A DNA stretch of 33,830 nucleotides from Chloroflexota bacterium (GCA_011525385.1 WTGF01000067.1:1-33830); one strand, 5' to 3'; counted from the stretch's first letter, positions 14,354 to 24,038 are shown. A program made the numbers and translations. The notes: a model not told the origin generated them from the letters alone.

Positions 14354-17284
14354 ATGATGAAGAAGATTCTCTCGATTGCCAAGAAGGAACTCAAACTCTA
14401 TTTTGGCTCGCCCATGGCGCTCATCTTTGTCGGGATCTTCCTGGTCTTGACGCTCTTCGTATTCTTCTGGGTGGATTCGTTTTTCGCGCGCGGCATCGCC
14501 GATGTCCGGGCGCTATTTGAATGGATGCCGCTGCTGATGATCTTGCTGGTTGCGGCGCTGACCATGCATCAATGGAGCCGTGAAGAAGATAGCGGCAACT
14601 TGCAGGTCTTGCTTACCATGCCAGTGCGGCTGATTGAGCTGGTCGCGGGCAAATTCTTGTCGGCGCTGACGCTGGTTGCGGTTGCGCTGGCCCTGACCTC
14701 CTTCTTGCCCTTCACGGTTGCCAGCCTGGGCAATCTCGACTGGGGACCGGTTATCGGCGGATATCTGGCGACGCTTTTACTGGCGTCGAGCTATATCGCG
14801 ATCGGGCTCTGTCTTTCTTCGCGAACGGATAATCAACTGGTGGCGCTTATCGGCACTGTCGTCGTTTGCGGCTTGTTTCAGGCTATAGGCTCGCCCGCTA
14901 TCACCGACTTACTTGGGGCGAGCACGGGCGACATCTTGCGCTTGTTTGGCACTGGCAGCCGCTTTGAAAGCATTGAGCGCGGCGTCATTGACCCCCGCGA
15001 CCTGGTCTATTATCTGTCGCTGACTGTGTTCTTCCTGGCTGCCAACATCTTGTCGCTGGAAAGCAAACGCTGGAGCAGGGGGGATCAACTGCGAGTTCGC
15101 CGATTGAACGGCAGGATTGCTCTGGCGTTAGTTGGCGCCAATCTGCTGGCATTCAACCTGTTGATCGCTCCGGCCAGCGCGGCGCGGCTGGATCTCACGC
15201 AGCACCGGGAATACAGCTTGTCCGAGGTAACTCGGCTATTGTTGGAAGGATTGCAGGAACCACTCTTGATTCGCGGATATTTCAGCGAGGAGAGTCATCC
15301 CTTGCTGGCGCCGCTGGTCCCGCGCATCAAGGATACCTTGCGGGAATATGAACTGGCTGCGAAGGGCAAACTGGAACTGGCCTTTGTCGATCCGCTGGCT
15401 CATCCGGAATTGGAACGCGAAGCGAACCAGATCTACGGTATTCGACCGACGCCGCTGCAAGTCAACGACCGCGGCGGCGTGTCCCTGGTCAATGTTTATT
15501 TTGACTTGCTGATCGTTTACGGCGACCAGACCGCGACCCTCAACTTCTCGGATCTTGTCGAGATTGTCGATTCGCCCTTTGGCGTCAATGTGCGCTTGCG
15601 CAACCTGGAATACGATCTGACAAGCAATATTCAGCGGGTTGTCTATGGTTTTCAAAGCCTGGAGGCTGTACTCGCCTCGTTTGATCAACCGGCTGATCTG
15701 ACCCTGTATCTGACGTCTTCCACCTTGCCGCCTTCCATGCAGGAGCTCAGCCGGACTATCGAGGAAGTTGCGCAGGACATCACGAGCGCCAACCCGGACA
15801 AAGCCGGTTTCGAGATCGTCGATCTGTCCGCTCCTGAGGCCGACATCAGCGAAGAGGAGCTGGCCGAGCGCTATCAGATCCAGCCGGTAGCGACGAGTTT
15901 CTTCGCTGTGGAGACGTTTTTCCTGCATCTGGTCGTGGAGACCGGGGACAGTTTCCAGGTGATTTTCCCCTCGGGGGAGCTAAGCCAGGCCGAGATCCGC
16001 AACGCTATCGAAGCGGCTTTGAAGCGCTCGTCCTCGGGATTTCTAAAAGTGATTGGCTTGTGGACGCCGCCGGGGGGAGGGATTGACCAATTCGGACGTC
16101 AGATGCCCAGCCTGCAGCAGTATGCGATCTTGGAAGAGAGCTTGCGCGAATCCTATGAATTGCGCCGGTTGACGCTCGAAGACGGTAAGGTCCCCGACGA
16201 TCTCGATGTGTTGATCGTGATCGCGCCTCACAGCATGACGGACACCCAGCGTTACGCCATCGACCAGTACATCATGCGCGGCGGCTCGGTTATCGCTGCC
16301 GCCGGGCACTATCGCCTGGGCATTGATCCCATAGGCGGTACGCTGATGCTGGACGTTAATGAAAACGGCATTGCCGAGATGCTGCGCAGCTATGGCATTG
16401 CCCTGGGCGAAAGCCTGGTGATGGACAGGCAGAATGCGCCCTTCCCCATGCAGACGCAGCGCGATCTGGGCGATATGGTCGTTACCGAAGTGCAGGCTCT
16501 GGATTATCCCTTCTTTATCGATGTTCGCCCTGACGGCCTCAACCTTGAGAGCAGCATTGTAAACAGCTTGCCCTTTGTGACCATGAACTGGGCGTCGCCG
16601 GTCCTCGTCGAAGAGTCCCGGCTCGACGACGCCAGGTCCAGCGAACTGATTCGCTCGAGCCCGGCCTCCTGGGAAACCAGCGACAGCAACTTGCAGCCCG
16701 ATCTGGAGTTGTTCCCCGAATTGGGCTTCATGATTGGGACCGACCAGAAACCGTTCCCGCTGGCGGTCTTGGTGGAAGGTTCATTTGAGAGCTTTTTCCT
16801 CGGCAAGGATTCGCCCTTCGAAATCGCAGACGGCGGCGAGATCGCGGCGGAGGGAGAGACCGCCGAGGCGGCGGCAATCGGCCTGATCGAGCGCTCGCCC
16901 GGCAATACGCGCCTGATCGTCTTGGGCAGTTCGGAATTCATCAATGACAACGTATACCAGATATCTCTGAACTTCGGCGGCGACCGCTTCGCCAGCAATT
17001 TGCAAGTCTTCGCGAACGCCATTGATTGGCTGACCGAAGATCTTTCCCTGGCTTCTATTCGCAGCCGGGGCAGCGCGGCGCGCATCTTGCCGCCGATAGC
17101 GGATGCGCAGCAGAATCAGTGGGTGCTGATGAACTATGCTGTGGCTCTGATCGGACTGGTTTTGATCGGCGTATTCTGGCAAATGCAGCGCCGCGCCGAA
17201 GAACCTATGGCGCTGATCGCGCCGGCCGACGCAACAGTTGAAGATTCAAATGAGGGCGCCAGCATCGCCGAAGGAGGCGCATGA
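14354..17284 (+). CDS. ABC-2 permease fused to GldG-like auxiliary domain
   Basis: A 976-residue protein joining two normally separate subunits. Residues 1-235 are a six-helix ABC-2 permease (GldF-like; ELKLYFGSPMALIF, WSREEDSGNLQVLLTMPV). A helix at about 254-274 precedes a large extracytoplasmic region of the GldG / ABC_transp_aux family beginning LDLTQHREYSLSE at 279-291. A final helix lies near residue 940 before a short acidic cytoplasmic tail. In gliding Bacteroidetes GldA, GldF and GldG form one complex; here it is more likely a general exporter or envelope ATP-driven machine. AGGAGGGG precedes ATG 14354 and ATG 14357; the second has the better spacing. The open frame extending back to 14123 is inside the ATPase gene and is rejected. 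Confidence 0.88.
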   Translation: MMKKILSIAKKELKLYFGSPMALIFVGIFLVLTLFVFFWVDSFFARGIADVRALFEWMPLLMILLVAALTMHQWSREEDSGNLQVLLTMPVRLIELVAGKFLSALTLVAVALALTSFLPFTVASLGNLDWGPVIGGYLATLLLASSYIAIGLCLSSRTDNQLVALIGTVVVCGLFQAIGSPAITDLLGASTGDILRLFGTGSRFESIERGVIDPRDLVYYLSLTVFFLAANILSLESKRWSRGDQLRVRRLNGRIALALVGANLLAFNLLIAPASAARLDLTQHREYSLSEVTRLLLEGLQEPLLIRGYFSEESHPLLAPLVPRIKDTLREYELAAKGKLELAFVDPLAHPELEREANQIYGIRPTPLQVNDRGGVSLVNVYFDLLIVYGDQTATLNFSDLVEIVDSPFGVNVRLRNLEYDLTSNIQRVVYGFQSLEAVLASFDQPADLTLYLTSSTLPPSMQELSRTIEEVAQDITSANPDKAGFEIVDLSAPEADISEEELAERYQIQPVATSFFAVETFFLHLVVETGDSFQVIFPSGELSQAEIRNAIEAALKRSSSGFLKVIGLWTPPGGGIDQFGRQMPSLQQYAILEESLRESYELRRLTLEDGKVPDDLDVLIVIAPHSMTDTQRYAIDQYIMRGGSVIAAAGHYRLGIDPIGGTLMLDVNENGIAEMLRSYGIALGESLVMDRQNAPFPMQTQRDLGDMVVTEVQALDYPFFIDVRPDGLNLESSIVNSLPFVTMNWASPVLVEESRLDDARSSELIRSSPASWETSDSNLQPDLELFPELGFMIGTDQKPFPLAVLVEGSFESFFLGKDSPFEIADGGEIAAEGETAEAAAIGLIERSPGNTRLIVLGSSEFINDNVYQISLNFGGDRFASNLQVFANAIDWLTEDLSLASIRSRGSAARILPPIADAQQNQWVLMNYAVALIGLVLIGVFWQMQRRAEEPMALIAPADATVEDSNEGASIAEGGA

Positions 17285-18342
17285 TGCTGAACCGAAGCAA
17301 TATCATCCTGGCAGCCGCGCTGGTTGTTCAGATCGTTTTGCTGGCCATTTCGGTTGGCGCAAGAACGGGCGGGGAAGAGCGGGTTGCGCAGCCCCTGTTG
17401 TCGGGATTCAAGGTCGACGATGTTACAGAGCTGGTCATCGCCGATGATCTTGACAATTCATTGAGGATCGCGCGCCGCGATGACGGCTGGGTACTGCCCA
17501 AGGCCGACGACTTCCCGGTGAACAGTGACAAAGTCGGTGAACTGCTGGCCAGCATCGCGGGATTGGATACGGGTCGACTTGTCGCGAGCAATCCGGCGAA
17601 CTTCCCGCGGCTGGAAGTGGCTGAGGAGGGATTCCGGCGCAAACTGAGCATCACCAGCGGCGACGAGACAAGCGTACTCTATCTTGGCGGCAGCGCCGGA
17701 GCCGATACGGTTTACGCGCGCCTGGCAGGCGACGACCGGGCCTATCTGGGGGCGGGTCTCAGCGCTTGGGAAGCCTCAACTCAGGTATCCGCGTGGATCG
17801 ACACCAGCTATGTCAGTGTACCGCAAGAAGACCTCATCAGGATCAAGGTGAGCAATGCGAATGGCAGTTTTGAGTTCGAGCCTGATGGCGGGACCTGGCG
17901 ATATCTGGGCTTGCCGGAAGGCGAAGCTTTTGAAGATACGCTGATGCCGGGCATAACCCGCAATGCCTCCTCCATTTCTATGGTTGAGCCGCTCGGTCGG
18001 GTCTTGCTGGACGAATACGGCCTGGACGCAGCGACGGTCACAGTTGAAGTCGAATACCGGCAGATTGTCGAGATGGAAGTGGAGGGCGCTGAGGACGATT
18101 CGGAGGGCGCACAGGACGCAACAGACGACAGCGAAGACATCGTGTCATACAGTACCGAAAGCTACACGCTAGCTTTCGGCGCGAAACGAGAAGACGGCAA
18201 TTTTGTCATGAAATCTTCGACATCGGATTATTTTGTGACAGTGCGCGCGTATGTGGTGGACGCCTTTCGCGACTTGGAGCAGGCGGATCTTTTGCGGGTT
18301 AGCCAGGACGATGTAGAGAATACAGCTGAGGCCGGTGGATAG
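17281..18342 (+). CDS. DUF4340-containing membrane-anchored protein
   Basis: A 353-residue protein with one N-terminal membrane helix at about 8-26 and an extracytoplasmic region that matches the DUF4340 pattern: repeated beta-rich segments with GWVLP and VNSDKVGELLASI. An acidic low-complexity segment (about 258-285, many Glu and Asp) interrupts the second half. Its ATG overlaps the stop of the preceding permease gene by four bases and AAGGAGG lies just before it. DUF4340 genes commonly follow GldG-type ABC genes, so it is probably the third part of the same envelope complex. Its biochemical role is not known to me. Confidence 0.82.
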   Translation: MMLNRSNIILAAALVVQIVLLAISVGARTGGEERVAQPLLSGFKVDDVTELVIADDLDNSLRIARRDDGWVLPKADDFPVNSDKVGELLASIAGLDTGRLVASNPANFPRLEVAEEGFRRKLSITSGDETSVLYLGGSAGADTVYARLAGDDRAYLGAGLSAWEASTQVSAWIDTSYVSVPQEDLIRIKVSNANGSFEFEPDGGTWRYLGLPEGEAFEDTLMPGITRNASSISMVEPLGRVLLDEYGLDAATVTVEVEYRQIVEMEVEGAEDDSEGAQDATDDSEDIVSYSTESYTLAFGAKREDGNFVMKSSTSDYFVTVRAYVVDAFRDLEQADLLRVSQDDVENTAEAGG

Positions 18343-18368
18343 CTCGCAAAGCCTGTACAGCGACATGT

Positions 18369-18640
18369 GAGACAGAAGTTAGTGCAAGTAAGTCATGCAA
18401 CGAAAGCGAGCCATGTAGGGGCGACCCGGCGGAGTCTGTTGAAATACAGCCCTCATCCCCCGGCCCCTTCTCCCACAAGGGGAGAAGGGGAGTCTTGTGA
18501 CCCGTATTGAGCCCTTTAAGCCCCTCTCCCTTTATGGGAGAGGGGTTTGGGGTGAGGGTCTAGGCGGTTCTTCAACAGAGTCCGGCGGGTCGCCCCTACC
18601 GCCGACTATTATTTTGGAGTGCATTAGCATGACTTTGTTG
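18369..18640 (+). repeat. REP-like intergenic repeat, copy R4, interrupted by an insertion
   Basis: The 5' arm carries AGTGCAAGTAAGTCATGCAA and GTAGGGGCGAC, and the 3' arm GTCGCCCCTACC followed by ATTATTTTGGAGTGCATTAG. Taking out the insertion and one 7-base target copy restores a perfect hairpin, GTAGGGGCGACCC-GGC-GGGTCGCCCCTAC. The gap 18343-18765 holds no CDS; the rest is the glyQS leader. Confidence 0.8.
18433..18581. mobile_element. 149-bp MITE-like insertion with inverted ends and 7-bp target duplication
   Basis: The ends are AGTCTGTTGAA and TTCAACAGAGT, inverted repeats of 11 bases with one mismatch. CCGGCGG occurs immediately on both sides (18426-18432 and 18582-18588). Inside are two long perfect hairpins: CCCCTTCTCCC/GGGAGAAGGGG (18464-18490) and CCCCTCTCCC-TTTAT-GGGAGAGGGG (18521-18545). 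There is no coding capacity. A partial copy of the core lies at 13259-13332. The size, ends and duplication suggest a non-autonomous element moved by a transposase encoded elsewhere. Confidence 0.75.
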
Positions 18641-18717
18641 GTCTTACTTACTTAAATTGGTTTTGATGCGATTGTTCCGACTTGGTCGTTCCCCTCGTTA
18701 TTTGGCTATTGGGCTCG

Positions 18718-18723
18718 TATAAT
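18718..18723 (+). promoter_or_regulatory. Possible -10 box for glyQS
   Basis: A perfect TATAAT lies 43 bases before the glyQS ATG. The position 17 bases upstream reads TCGTTA, a poor -35, so the promoter is only moderately supported. I looked for the conserved T-box sequence in the leader and did not find it. Confidence 0.4.
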
Positions 18724-18765
18724 GCAGCGCGTTAATCCCGGCTATCGCAGGCAGCAAGGAGAGTC

Positions 18766-21765
18766 ATGGCGAATCCCCTGAATTTCCAGCAGGTCATTCT
18801 AAAATTGCATGAGTTCTGGGCGGCGCAGGACTGCGTCATCTGGGAGCCGTATAACGTGCAAGTGGGGGCAGGCACGGGCAATCCCGCGACGACTCTGCGC
18901 GTATTGGGTCCCGAGCCTTGGCGCGTGGCTTATGTCGAGCCAAGCGTCCGGCCCGACGATGGCCGCTTCGGCGAAAATCCCAATCGAATGCAGAAATACT
19001 ATCAATATCAAGTCATCCTGAAGCCGGACCCGGGCAATCCCCAGGAACTTTATCTGGCGTCGCTGGAGGCGCTGGGCATCAAAGAGCGGGAGCACGATAT
19101 TCGCTTTGTCGAAGACAACTGGGAATCGCCCGCTCTCGGCGCTTGGGGGCTGGGCTGGGAAGTGTGGCTGGACGGCCAGGAGATCACGCAATTCACCTAT
19201 TTCCAGCAAGCGGGAGGCATGACGCTTGATCCGGTAAGCGTGGAAATCACCTATGGGATCGAGCGAATTGTATTGGCTTTGCAAGGGAAGGACTCCGCCT
19301 GGGAGATCGATTGGCTGGACGGCGTAAACTACGGCGACATGATGTTCAACGAAGAGGTTGAGCACTGCCGCTATTATTTTGATGTCGCCGATGTAAGCGC
19401 GCTCAAGCAGGTCTACGATACCTATGAACGCGAGTACTCGCACGCGCTGGAAGGCGATGCCTTGATCAGCGCCTATGACTACGTGCTCAAGTGCAGCCAT
19501 CTCTTCAACGTCCTGGATACCCGTGGCGCTATTGGCGTCACCGAGCGCGCAAATTATTTTCGCCGAATGCGCGAAATGACACGGACGATCGCCAAAGAGT
19601 ACGTTCAAAAGCGTGAGGCTATGGCTTATCCGCTGATGAAAATGGCGGATAAATGGAAAGCTCCCCCGGCTCAAGCAGCTGGCGAAATGCCGGCGGCGCC
19701 GACGACAGCCGCGGACGTGCTGGTTGAAATAGGTGTTGAGGAGATGCCCGCCGATGATGTCGCTGACGTATTGTCACAATTGCAAAGTTCCGTTCCGGCG
19801 CTGTTCGATGAATTGAAACTTGGGAACACGGGTATCGAGGTAAGCGCGACTCCGCGCCGTATTGTCGTGATTGCGCGGCAAGTGTCGCCACGCCAGGCTG
19901 ATGAAGAATTCGTCGCCAAGGGCCCGCCGGCGGCGCGGGCATTCGATGAAAGCGGCAAGCCTACGCGCGCTGCGTTGGGATTTGCGCGGGGCAAAGGCAT
20001 TGATGTTGGCGAACTGGTCGTTCAGGAGATCGACGGCGGCAGTTATGCGACGGCGCTGGTGAAAGTTGCCGGTTTGCCTGCAACAGAAGTGCTGGCGAGC
20101 GAATTGCCCAAGTTCTTGTCCGACATTAGATTTGCCAAGTCGATGACTTGGAATGCGAGCGGTCTTGCTTATTCGCGCCCGATTCGCTGGGTCGTGGCCC
20201 TGTTCGGCGCAACGATTATCCCCTTCGCGCTTGGGGGCGTCGCGAGCGGAAATGTCACTCGTGGACTGCGCCCTTATGGTTCGAAAGAATCCCTGGTCGA
20301 GGACTTGGGGACGTATAAACGCCTATGTGATGAAGATGGCATCAAGCTCGGCTTTGACCAGCGGCGTGATTCGATACAAGAACAAGTCAATGTTCTGGCC
20401 AGTGATGTCGGCGGCATCGTTCCGTCGGACGGGGATCTGCTGGATGAAGTGACAAACCTGGTTGAAGCGCCGACAGCCTTCCGCGGCGAATTTGACAGAA
20501 CATATCTGGAGTTGCCGCGCGATGTACTTGTCACTGTCATGCGCAAACACCAGCGCTATTTCGCCGTTGAAGATTCCCGAGGCAATTTGCTGCCCTATTT
20601 CATCGGCGTGCGCAATGGCGATAGCGAGCATCTGGACAAGGTGATCCATGGCAATGAGCAGGTCATCCGCGCGCGCTTTTCCGATGCCAGTTTCTTCTAT
20701 CGGGCGGACATCAAGAAGCCGCTGCGAGCGTATCTGCCGCGCCTGGACACCTTGACATTTCAAGCGAAATTAGGCTCGATGCGCGCCAAGAACGACCGCG
20801 TTGCGGCGACTATTGAGGATCTCGGCGGACTGCTGGGATTTGCTCCGGAAGCTATCGACATCGCGCGACAAGCGGCGGGGATCGCCAAGGCGGATCTGGC
20901 GACGAGCATGGTCGTCGAAATGACCTCGCTGCAAGGGATCATGGGACGCGAATACGCTTTGAGAGAGGGATACGACCCGCTTGTCGCGGAGGCGATTGCG
21001 GAGCACTGGCTGCCAGGCGGGGCTGGCGGCAAGTTACCGGCCAGCGCCCCCGGACGTTTACTGGCGCTGGCGGACAAGTTGGATAGCCTGACAGGACTGC
21101 TGGCGGCCGGCTTGGCGCCGAAATCAACATCGGATCCCTATGGCTTGCGGCGTTCTGCCCTGGGAGTACTGCGAATTCTCGTGGAAGCGCGCATCTCCGC
21201 AGATTTGCGTCCGGCGATTAAAAGGGTAGCGGAGGCCCAACCGGTCGAGGTCCGCTCGGATATGCGGATTCAGGTTCTTGAATTCCTAACCGGGCGCCTG
21301 GACAATTGGCTGAGCGCTAAACTGAGCGTTCCGCGCGACGTCATCAGCGCTGTCTTGGCAGAGCAGGCGGCAAATCCTTTTCGCGCCATTCAGGCTATTG
21401 AAGAACTCGCGCATTGGGTCGGAAAAGCGAATTGGGAATCCATTCTGGATAGCTTTGCCCGTTGCGTCCGCATAACGCGCGCGGAAGAAACAAAGCAAGT
21501 CAACCCTGAACTGCTAGTCGAGTCCCAGGAAAGAGAGCTCTATGCCAAGTGCCTCTCGGCCTCTGAAAAACTGCACTCTGAAACAAATGTGGGCGAATTC
21601 CTGGGCGAATTTGAGCGATTGGCGCCGGCGGTGACCGCATTCTTCGACAATGTGCTGGTACATGTCGAAGATGTGAAAACGCGCAACAATCGGATCGCGC
21701 TTTTGCAGATGATCACAAAGATGCAGCGAGGTCGAGCCGACCTCAGTGAATTGGACAACTTCTAG
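18766..21765 (+). CDS. glyQS: Glycyl-tRNA synthetase, fused alpha and beta subunits
   Basis: Charges tRNA-Gly with glycine. The 999-residue protein joins the two chains that are separate in E. coli. Residues 1 to about 300 are the class II catalytic alpha subunit, with [15 protein letters not shown] at the start, [19 protein letters not shown] and the TYFQQAGG and YGIERI motifs. A Pro/Ala-rich joint (about 305-315) leads into the beta subunit, which starts at [14 protein letters not shown] and contains RYFAVED and the HD-like region; the C-terminal part serves tRNA recognition. AAGGAG precedes ATG 18766. Both halves have near-normal length, so this is a true fusion and not a truncation. It begins a run of information-processing genes. 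Confidence 0.97.
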   Translation: MANPLNFQQVILKLHEFWAAQDCVIWEPYNVQVGAGTGNPATTLRVLGPEPWRVAYVEPSVRPDDGRFGENPNRMQKYYQYQVILKPDPGNPQELYLASLEALGIKEREHDIRFVEDNWESPALGAWGLGWEVWLDGQEITQFTYFQQAGGMTLDPVSVEITYGIERIVLALQGKDSAWEIDWLDGVNYGDMMFNEEVEHCRYYFDVADVSALKQVYDTYEREYSHALEGDALISAYDYVLKCSHLFNVLDTRGAIGVTERANYFRRMREMTRTIAKEYVQKREAMAYPLMKMADKWKAPPAQAAGEMPAAPTTAADVLVEIGVEEMPADDVADVLSQLQSSVPALFDELKLGNTGIEVSATPRRIVVIARQVSPRQADEEFVAKGPPAARAFDESGKPTRAALGFARGKGIDVGELVVQEIDGGSYATALVKVAGLPATEVLASELPKFLSDIRFAKSMTWNASGLAYSRPIRWVVALFGATIIPFALGGVASGNVTRGLRPYGSKESLVEDLGTYKRLCDEDGIKLGFDQRRDSIQEQVNVLASDVGGIVPSDGDLLDEVTNLVEAPTAFRGEFDRTYLELPRDVLVTVMRKHQRYFAVEDSRGNLLPYFIGVRNGDSEHLDKVIHGNEQVIRARFSDASFFYRADIKKPLRAYLPRLDTLTFQAKLGSMRAKNDRVAATIEDLGGLLGFAPEAIDIARQAAGIAKADLATSMVVEMTSLQGIMGREYALREGYDPLVAEAIAEHWLPGGAGGKLPASAPGRLLALADKLDSLTGLLAAGLAPKSTSDPYGLRRSALGVLRILVEARISADLRPAIKRVAEAQPVEVRSDMRIQVLEFLTGRLDNWLSAKLSVPRDVISAVLAEQAANPFRAIQAIEELAHWVGKANWESILDSFARCVRITRAEETKQVNPELLVESQERELYAKCLSASEKLHSETNVGEFLGEFERLAPAVTAFFDNVLVHVEDVKTRNNRIALLQMITKMQRGRADLSELDNF

Positions 21766-21828
21766 GCTCGTTGCCTCACGGCTCCAATATCGGGATGTAT
21801 TTCGAAACTCTAAATGGCGGATAAATGC

Positions 21829-21856
21829 TTGCGTCCGCAAGACAACCGGGCATAAT
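21829..21856 (+). promoter_or_regulatory. Possible promoter of dnaG
   Basis: TTGCGT, a 16-base spacer and CATAAT lie about 110 bases before the chosen dnaG start. The -35 overlaps a small hairpin (CTTGCG-TC-CGCAAG). The match is moderate. Confidence 0.35.
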
Positions 21857-21887
21857 TAACAGCATACCATCGTATAGATCTCCCAAC

Positions 21888-21919
21888 CTGGTCGCGCTGC
21901 TATGGCATCTCGCGACCAG
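21888..21919 (+). promoter_or_regulatory. Perfect inverted repeat in the dnaG leader
   Basis: CTGGTCGCG and CGCGACCAG form a perfect 9-bp stem around a 14-base loop that contains a further TGC/GCA pairing. It lies 45 bases before the dnaG start, in the predicted untranslated leader. It has no T tract, so it could be an mRNA structure or an operator instead of a terminator. Confidence 0.5.
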
Positions 21920-21964
21920 CAAAGTTATACTCGATACTCGGTACCTTTTGGGGGTGGCTCGTCC

Positions 21965-24022
21965 ATGTCAGCGACGGATGAGATCAAATCACGCATCGAC
22001 ATTGTCAGCTATGTGCAGCGGTTCGTGCCTTCGTTGAAGAAAGCGGGGCGCAACCACAAAGCCTGCTGCCCTTTTCACAATGAGAAAACGCCCTCGTTTG
22101 TGGTCAATCCGGAACGCCAAACCTGGCACTGCTTTGGCGCTTGCTCCGAGGGCGGCGATCTATTCACTTTCGCGCAGAAGATCCACGGTTGGGACTTCAA
22201 AGAGGCGCTGCAAGAGCTTGCTCAAGAGGCCGGGGTGCAGCTTCGCCAACAGACGCCGCAGCAGCAAACCCGCAGCGATGAATTGGAGCGTCTGCGCGGG
22301 CTGCTTGCGAGCGCTGCCGAAATGTATCGGAACCAGCTATTGCATCCCGGCGCGAACGCGGTTTTGGGATACGTTCGTGTAAGGCGTGGCTTGACCCCGG
22401 AGACTATCGAAACTTTTCAATTTGGCTACGCGCCCGATAGCTGGAACTTCATATTGCAGGGCTTGGGCGCTTTGGGTCACAGCGAAGACGAGATCATCGA
22501 CGTCGGCTTGGCCGTACGCAACGATAACGGCCGTGTCTACGACCGATTTCGCAATCGCCTGATGATCCCGATCCGCGATGAGCGCGGCCGGGTGGTCGGT
22601 TTTGGCGGACGCGCGCTAAGCTCGGATGACCCGGCCAAATACATCAACTCGCCAGGGACCGCGCTCTTCGACAAGAGCCGCCTGCTCTTTGGCCTGGATA
22701 GCGCCAAAGCGGCCATACGCGAAACGGGTACGGCTGTCGTCGTCGAGGGCTATATGGACGTGATTCAAGCGTACCAAGCCGGCTATCGCAACGTGGTGGC
22801 GCAAATGGGCACGGCGATGACCGAGGCGCAGATTCGTCGTCTGGCGCCGCGCTACGCGCGCAAAATAGTCATGGCGCTTGATGCCGATGAAGCGGGTCAA
22901 AGCGCGACGCGCCGCAGTCTGGAAGTGGCTCGACAGACGCTGCAACGAGATTTTGCCGGTAGACTGTCGATCGATATTCGGATATTGCAAGTGCCGTCCG
23001 GGAAGGACCCTGACGATTTCTTGCGAGAATCCCCGGGCCAGTGGGGCGCTCTGGTGGAATCCGCGCAGGATGTGGCTGACTTCGTAATTGACATGGAAAC
23101 GGCCGCTCTAAGCGGAGACGCGACCATGCAAGCGCGGCAGCAGCTTGCAAAGGAAGTGCTGCCGATTTTGATCGCTTCCGAAGACAACCTTTATCAGCGG
23201 GAGAACCTGCAGAAGTTGGCGCGCCGCCTGCGGATAAGCGAACGTGATTTATTGGCTTGGTCGCAGCGCGAGCAACCGCATATGCCAGGCTCTGGCGGCC
23301 TGGTCGCGCCCGAAGACATCGCGCCGCCCGCAACGGATGCCGAATTGGAGCTTCCGCCACCGGAATACTGGGACAACGAGGACGATACGGCCCCGCGCGA
23401 TAGTGGCGCAGGGGGAGATTCAACGGGAACGATACCCCTAGCGCAGTTCCGCGCTAGCGAACCCTATTGCCTGAGCTTGCTGCTCAGGAATCCCGACCTG
23501 CTGCCCCAGGTCAATCGCAAGTTGCGTGAATTGGCCGGCAATGACGAAAACTTGCTCAACGGGCCACTTTGCGACCTCTGCGTTGAGGACTTCACGGGGA
23601 GCCAATTCCGCATCTTGATGGCGCACTTGCAAGACGCGATGTCGCAAGACGAGAAGGAGCCCCTGGACTACATCGGCGCGACGCTTGCCGGAGAGTTGCA
23701 GCTGGAGTATCGATCGCTGTTAAGCGACGACCCGGCGGCGATTCGCTCGCTTGCCCACGGGACTTACCGGGTAGATCTGCAAGACATTTACAGCCGGAGT
23801 CGGGGCGGGCGCATCCAGGGTGAGGACTTGCAGAATGAGTTAATCAACCGGGCATTGCGCCTGCGTTTGGAGCGCCTCGAGCACGAGCGGGTCGAAATGC
23901 AGTATTTGCAGGAAGAGGCGAGTTCTACTGCCGATCTCGATCACGCGCACAGGGACCAGCTCAGCCAGAAGATCATGTTGTCGATGACCGCGAAGGCGCG
24001 GCTCGATTTGGCAGTCACTTGA
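21965..24022 (+). CDS. dnaG: DNA primase
   Basis: Synthesises RNA primers at the replication fork with the replicative helicase. From ATG 21965 it has 685 residues. Domain order is the N-terminal zinc ribbon (Cys35-x2-His38, then Cys56-x3-Cys60), the RNA polymerase core with Toprim motifs VVVEGYMDVIQAYQAG (about residue 260) and MALDADEAGQ (about 300), and a C-terminal helicase-interaction region that is poorly conserved, after an acidic linker (about 450-490). An in-frame ATG at 21902 would add 21 residues inside the leader hairpin; MSATDEIKSRIDIV is the family N-terminus and GGGGGTGG precedes it. The glyQS-dnaG-rpoD order resembles the macromolecular-synthesis clusters of other bacteria. 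Confidence 0.97.
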   Translation: MSATDEIKSRIDIVSYVQRFVPSLKKAGRNHKACCPFHNEKTPSFVVNPERQTWHCFGACSEGGDLFTFAQKIHGWDFKEALQELAQEAGVQLRQQTPQQQTRSDELERLRGLLASAAEMYRNQLLHPGANAVLGYVRVRRGLTPETIETFQFGYAPDSWNFILQGLGALGHSEDEIIDVGLAVRNDNGRVYDRFRNRLMIPIRDERGRVVGFGGRALSSDDPAKYINSPGTALFDKSRLLFGLDSAKAAIRETGTAVVVEGYMDVIQAYQAGYRNVVAQMGTAMTEAQIRRLAPRYARKIVMALDADEAGQSATRRSLEVARQTLQRDFAGRLSIDIRILQVPSGKDPDDFLRESPGQWGALVESAQDVADFVIDMETAALSGDATMQARQQLAKEVLPILIASEDNLYQRENLQKLARRLRISERDLLAWSQREQPHMPGSGGLVAPEDIAPPATDAELELPPPEYWDNEDDTAPRDSGAGGDSTGTIPLAQFRASEPYCLSLLLRNPDLLPQVNRKLRELAGNDENLLNGPLCDLCVEDFTGSQFRILMAHLQDAMSQDEKEPLDYIGATLAGELQLEYRSLLSDDPAAIRSLAHGTYRVDLQDIYSRSRGGRIQGEDLQNELINRALRLRLERLEHERVEMQYLQEEASSTADLDHAHRDQLSQKIMLSMTAKARLDLAVT

Positions 24023-24038
24023 AGCCTCGAAACGCTGT

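Noticed and set aside
18640..18765. T-box or other riboswitch before glyQS
   Set aside because: No T-box consensus, specifier hairpin or terminator/antiterminator pair can be recognised in the leader.
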